Shown here: in pieces, positions 60,783 to 64,000 of the stretch
How positions within the stretch are numbered: position 1 is the first letter of the stretch
Layout: each line of letters opens with the position of its first letter
Assembly (NCBI GenBank): GCA_900088475.1
Contig: FLMG01000787.1
Coordinates: 1 to 64,000, forward strand
DNA length: 64,000 bases
Source of the DNA: Hyphochytrium catenoides
Taxonomy: Eukaryota; Sar; Hyphochytriomycetes; Hyphochytriales; Hyphochytriaceae
Reading direction: 5' to 3'
The notes under the pieces: model-generated
What the model saw: the letters and a program-made list of their open reading frames with translations, nothing else
Databases searched by the model: none
What the model was told of the DNA's origin: nothing
Position numbers and translations under genes: made by a program

Positions 60783-62671
60783 CGCGACTCCACTGCCCTG
60801 AGCACATCTGGCCCGCGATATCCCCAGGTCAACTATTTACTTTTTGCATGCTTTGACAGAATGACTTAACTTGCTCTCTAGCATCAACTGGATGCTCTAA
60901 AAATCATGAACCGGCCTTCAATCGGTCAAGCGTGGATTGGGAGTCATATAAGACAGGAATTGAGCTTGCTCATTCATGGCCACTTTCCTTTCGTAAGAGA
61001 CGACGGAAGCTGCCAACAACGGGCCATTCGTGCCTCTTTGCTACTGATTATAATGACGCTAGCTGAAGTAGGGAATAAGAGTCTGGCGGACGCAGATGGC
61101 AGCCAGGAAACCGGTAGACTAAGTAAGGGTAAGAAGAAGAGAAGGATCGGCTTTGCACCCAACTGCCTGTGAACAACCTAGAAACTGTCTCGGATGGAGA
61201 GGGGAGGTAGAAGTGGATGGGACCAAGAATAACGAAAGAGGAAGGAGTAGTAGATGAGGAGGGATAAAGCAAGTGGCAGGGAGCTTGAGCTAGAGATTAA
61301 GAGAAGAGAGAGATTGAGGGTAAAGTGTTGGGTGGAGAGCGACAGTGAGGACGAGAGCGAATAAGATCGAGCGAGAGCAAAAAGTGGGAGAGAGCGAACC
61401 ACAGAGAAGACAGTGGGGGAGAGACAACGAGCAACAGAGAAGACAGTGGGGGAGAGACGACGAGCGAGAGACAGAAAGAAGAGGGGAAGAAAGAGGAGAG
61501 AGAAGAGGTAAGAACGACGGAGAGAGAGAGAGAGAGAAGGAAGCGAGGCCAGTTCATCCATCCACGAGCAAGAAGTGGAGGCAGCCAAGCAGCCGTGGTA
61601 CGAAGAGAAGCAGCAGGAGGTTTATCCCTTTCCCAACCCGATAAAGGCCGTTACAAACCACAGAAAACCCAGATACTTCTAAAGTTGGCTTATCTGGTTA
61701 CCCAAAATTATCAATGAAGAATATACAGTAATTGATTCCACTTAAATTGGTACTTGGTACGACCTATTAGGAATAATGTAGCTGCCTTTTCTTACCCAGG
61801 TTTTGGGGTTAAGTTGGGTGATCGATCAAACTTTCGCCTATCATCAATCCCTTGTCTCGCCACTGTGTGATCTAGGCGGGGAGAGAGTTGTTAGTGGCGG
61901 TAAGTGCATCCGTCCACGTGCTCCACAGGCAGGATAGTGAGAGAGCTAGCTGAGAGAAGGATACTTGTACCAGTCCTCAACCATTATCTTGGACTAGAAC
62001 CTGCTAGAAGGTGGGTTGCAACTGCTCGATCGCTAGACCGTCAAAGCTGGCTGCGGTCGGGTGTCACGGATGGCTCTCCTACTTCATGGTGTGTCTTATC
62101 TTCCTGGATGCATTATCGCTGGTACGCCTACAACCATTCAGCAGCGACTTCCTCGATAGCTAGAATTTGGAGTCGTCTCGCTCCTTTTGGGAGTTATGGA
62201 CGCTCGGTCAAATGGTCCCTTATCCTTCTGGATGCTTGCAGACAACGAGGATGTGGAACCGGCCGGCAGTAGGGTGTGAATAGAGAGCACGGCAGCAGCC
62301 AGAATTGATCAGCGGCAAGACGACAGGTCCTATCACCTTAGTGGCTTTCTCCATGTTCGGGTACACACTTATATTTGTTGTGAAGGTCTAAGCTCAGGGA
62401 GCCCTTGTGACGAAGTGCCCCTTTTACCTCCAAGGAGGATTATTTGTTGTTCTTACTTCCATTTCTAAGCGGGATTGTCTTACAGCATCTGCACAGAGCA
62501 AGCCCTAGACTCAGTTTCCTCACTCCACCATGGTCCCAAACCCTAAGCTCGAAACCCGTCGCCCCTGCATCCTCCCTTACGCCGAGCGTGGGCCAGATTC
62601 TCATAATAAACAAACTCCAAAGCCTCAAGTGCATCCGCTGTATAGAATTCGGACAAATGGCAAGAAGAGGC
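60783..62671. other. Intergenic region upstream of PP2C
   Basis: About 1.9 kb between two leftward genes, with the PP2C promoter at its left end. A GA-rich tract at 61295-61545 reads CT-rich on the PP2C coding strand. Open frames at 61904-62272 and 62444-62824 on + have no family features; the second overlaps TMEM14 exon sequence. Nothing else is supported. Confidence 0.5.
61295..61545 (-). repeat. GA-rich tract (CT on coding strand) with 33-bp tandem repeat, upstream of PP2C
   Basis: Purine-rich + strand sequence 510-760 bp upstream of the PP2C start codon. It includes two 33-bp copies (61401-61433 and 61434-61466, unit beginning ACAGAGAAGACAGTGGGGGA) with two mismatches, then short GAGAGA runs to about 61540. 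Open frames across it are repeat artefacts. Confidence 0.88.
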
Positions 62672-63093
62672 CTACAAGCTATGCCTCAGGTATCGTTCCC
62701 CGTAATACTCAAGCGCGATGGCTCCAGCCACCGCGGTGACTCCTGCTGGAAAGATCTTTCCAGAGGACATGAACCTAGAAAAGAGGGAGTGAGGTGCATA
62801 AGCTTACTTTCGAACAGTATTTGACAAGCACGTACTTACCTCCTGGCCATGACGGCCGTAACGACAGAAGAAACTCCGACCGCTATCTGGTAGCCAAGCA
62901 GCACCTTCGAATCATCCAGCAGTGAGCCGGAATACAAGAGACCAGCTCCTAGGGAGGCACCGGCGATGAGAGACATCAGAGAGCGCCTCTTCAAAAAGCC
63001 CATTGAACCCCCAAGAACCAACAAGCTGCCTACGATGTAGGCAACCGCCGACTCGCGCCCAAGAAAGTCAAAAGCCGCATCCATTCTTATCAT
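62672..63093 (-). CDS. TMEM14-family small membrane protein
   Basis: Two exons in phase: 63093-62840 and 62774-62672 (TAG), giving 118 aa, against about 112-114 for human TMEM14 proteins. Four hydrophobic segments with glycine-rich faces are visible: AYIVGSLLVLGGSMGFLKRR, then SLMSLIAGASLGAGLLYSG, then VLLGYQIAVGVSSVVTAVMA, then GKIFPAGVTAVAGAIALEYY. The family hallmark [F/Y]xxSGKxxPAG is present as FMSSGKIFPAG, spanning the splice junction. Animal TMEM14C sits in the inner mitochondrial membrane and helps porphyrin import; plant relatives (FAX proteins) export fatty acids from plastids. Which role applies here cannot be read from the sequence. An in-frame ATG nine bases downstream (63084) is an alternative start. 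Confidence 0.9.
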
Positions 63094-63843
63094 CGACAAA
63101 GCCCAGCAGGATCTGGACAATTAATATGACTTGCGTTGTTTTGGCCTTGGGGTATAATAGAAGAGAAGAGTAAAAGACCTGGAAGAGAGGTTTTCCTTTG
63201 GCTGACTGGTCGTAGCAGGTTAAGAAAGGATGCTCCTTCTGAGTGGTGGCTTCGTCTTCTTGCAACTGGGTGATGAGGAAGAGAATTGCCAGAGATAAAT
63301 CCTAGGGAGGTCTTGAAGGCCTGCATTAGGCCTTAGGCCTCTCTTTGTCGTCTTTCTTTGCGCTGCCAGGTTTTCTTCTGTCTGTTCATTGCTATGAAGT
63401 CTAGGGTAACCCGGTTATGTAGGCTCGGGAAGGTATCAATAATGGATCTATGTAGAAACAGGTACGAGTACTGTACGAAGTATGCGATTTATGGTGAAGT
63501 TGGTATGTGGGTGGGTCTTAGATGGGGACTCATTTGGCTAACTAGGGTGCCATCCTTGTAATGGGACCAGTAGGAAAGACTGATGGCTTTTATAAAGAGA
63601 ATAGTAGGTCCTACCGGCCCAGGAGAGAGGATTTCTATTGTGGTTCTGATGGGTTCTTATGTGGAGCCTCCAGTTGACAGCCGAGTTGGGCGCACAGAGA
63701 CATGTGGGCGCAGGTGGAGACTGGGTAAAACTTGCGCTCAGAGCACGGCAGCAGATGCAAGCACCACGAAGCCTTCATAGCGATCGAATACACTGCAGAT
63801 CCTATATTTCATGTCATCATTTAGGAGGATGAGTTAGAGGTAG
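63094..63843. other. Intergenic region between divergent genes at the right edge
   Basis: 750 bp between TMEM14 (leftward) and a frame that starts at 63844 (rightward). Only short open frames without recognisable features are present; no clear promoter element is visible. Confidence 0.45.
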
Positions 63844-64000
63844 ATGTCGGAGACGGTAGGGACCATGCCCAAGAGGAGTAAGCGGCCCTCGAGTGGCCGT
63901 GGCGACAATCTAGCCACTTGCAAGACTGCCGAGGGGCCAGCCAGCGTCGACAACAGTCATCTCAACCATTTAAGGCAGGGCCTTCCACTGGAAAAGGTTG
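63844..64000 (+). CDS. Start of an unidentified protein, truncated by the window edge
   Basis: An ATG at 63844 (MSETVGTMPKRSKR...) opens a frame that stays open for 52 codons to the last base, with a second in-frame ATG at 63865. The visible part is basic at first (PKRSKRPSSGRG, which could act as a nuclear signal) and then polar. It is too short to name, and an intron could begin before the edge. It points away from TMEM14, leaving a plausible promoter interval. Confidence 0.45.
   Translation, partial: MSETVGTMPKRSKRPSSGRGDNLATCKTAEGPASVDNSHLNHLRQGLPLEKV

Noticed and set aside
1-64000. Search for CRISPR arrays, transposon ends, retroelement or viral genes, and rRNA
   Set aside because: No spaced identical repeats, long terminal repeats, transposase or reverse-transcriptase motifs, viral hallmark genes or rRNA-like blocks were seen. 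The repeats present are simple or short tandem duplications.

Overview
This is a 64-kb piece of nuclear DNA from an intron-rich, fairly gene-dense microbial eukaryote. Most genes carry many short introns (about 55-90 nt, some 200-500 nt) with GT-AG borders, GTAAG/GTATG donors, CAG/TAG acceptors and at least one perfect TACTAAC branch site. One gene encodes an array of C-x4-C-x8/9-C-x2-H 'WRKY19-like' zinc fingers, a family known mainly from stramenopiles (oomycetes, brown and other heterokont algae) and some plants. With a three-repeat MYB and a non-metazoan 7TM receptor, this makes a stramenopile the best guess. The assignment is an inference and a search could overturn it.

Layout, left to right: a gene-poor left flank with a long GA-rich tract; an intronless 1605-aa zinc-finger/disordered protein (+, 3079-7896); a seven-transmembrane receptor with a long serine/acidic tail (+, 11280-14456, 8 exons); bleomycin hydrolase (+, 16438-18860, 8 exons); an unrecognised multi-pass membrane protein (-, 21940-19904, 5 exons); a three-PDZ scaffold protein (+, 22920-25618, 4 exons); the 20S proteasome alpha subunit PSMA1 (+, 26728-28054, 9 exons); a PH-domain protein (-, 28869-28291); a tentative small membrane protein (-, 30234 to about 30955); the U-box cyclophilin PPIL2 (-, 34029-31177, 17 exons); the GCN2 activator GCN1 (+, 34590-50583, dozens of exons); a three-repeat MYB factor with a proline-directed phosphosite-rich tail (+, 52360-56703, about 14 exons); a PP2C phosphatase with a roughly 600-aa disordered N-terminal extension (-, 60782-57754, 3 exons); a TMEM14-family protein (-, 63093-62672, 2 exons); and the start of a gene that leaves the window at the right edge (+, from 63844).

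The genes do not form one pathway. Four of them (bleomycin hydrolase, PSMA1, PPIL2, GCN1) serve protein turnover, folding or translation-stress sensing, and PPIL2 and GCN1 are divergent across 560 bp. The receptor, the PDZ scaffold, the PH protein, PP2C and MYB are signalling parts with no visible direct link. For all multi-exon genes except GCN1 I rebuilt exon joins by hand and checked that phases agree and the total length is a multiple of three. GCN1 is placed by its span and recognisable blocks only. I found no rRNA, convincing tRNA, transposon, virus or CRISPR array.
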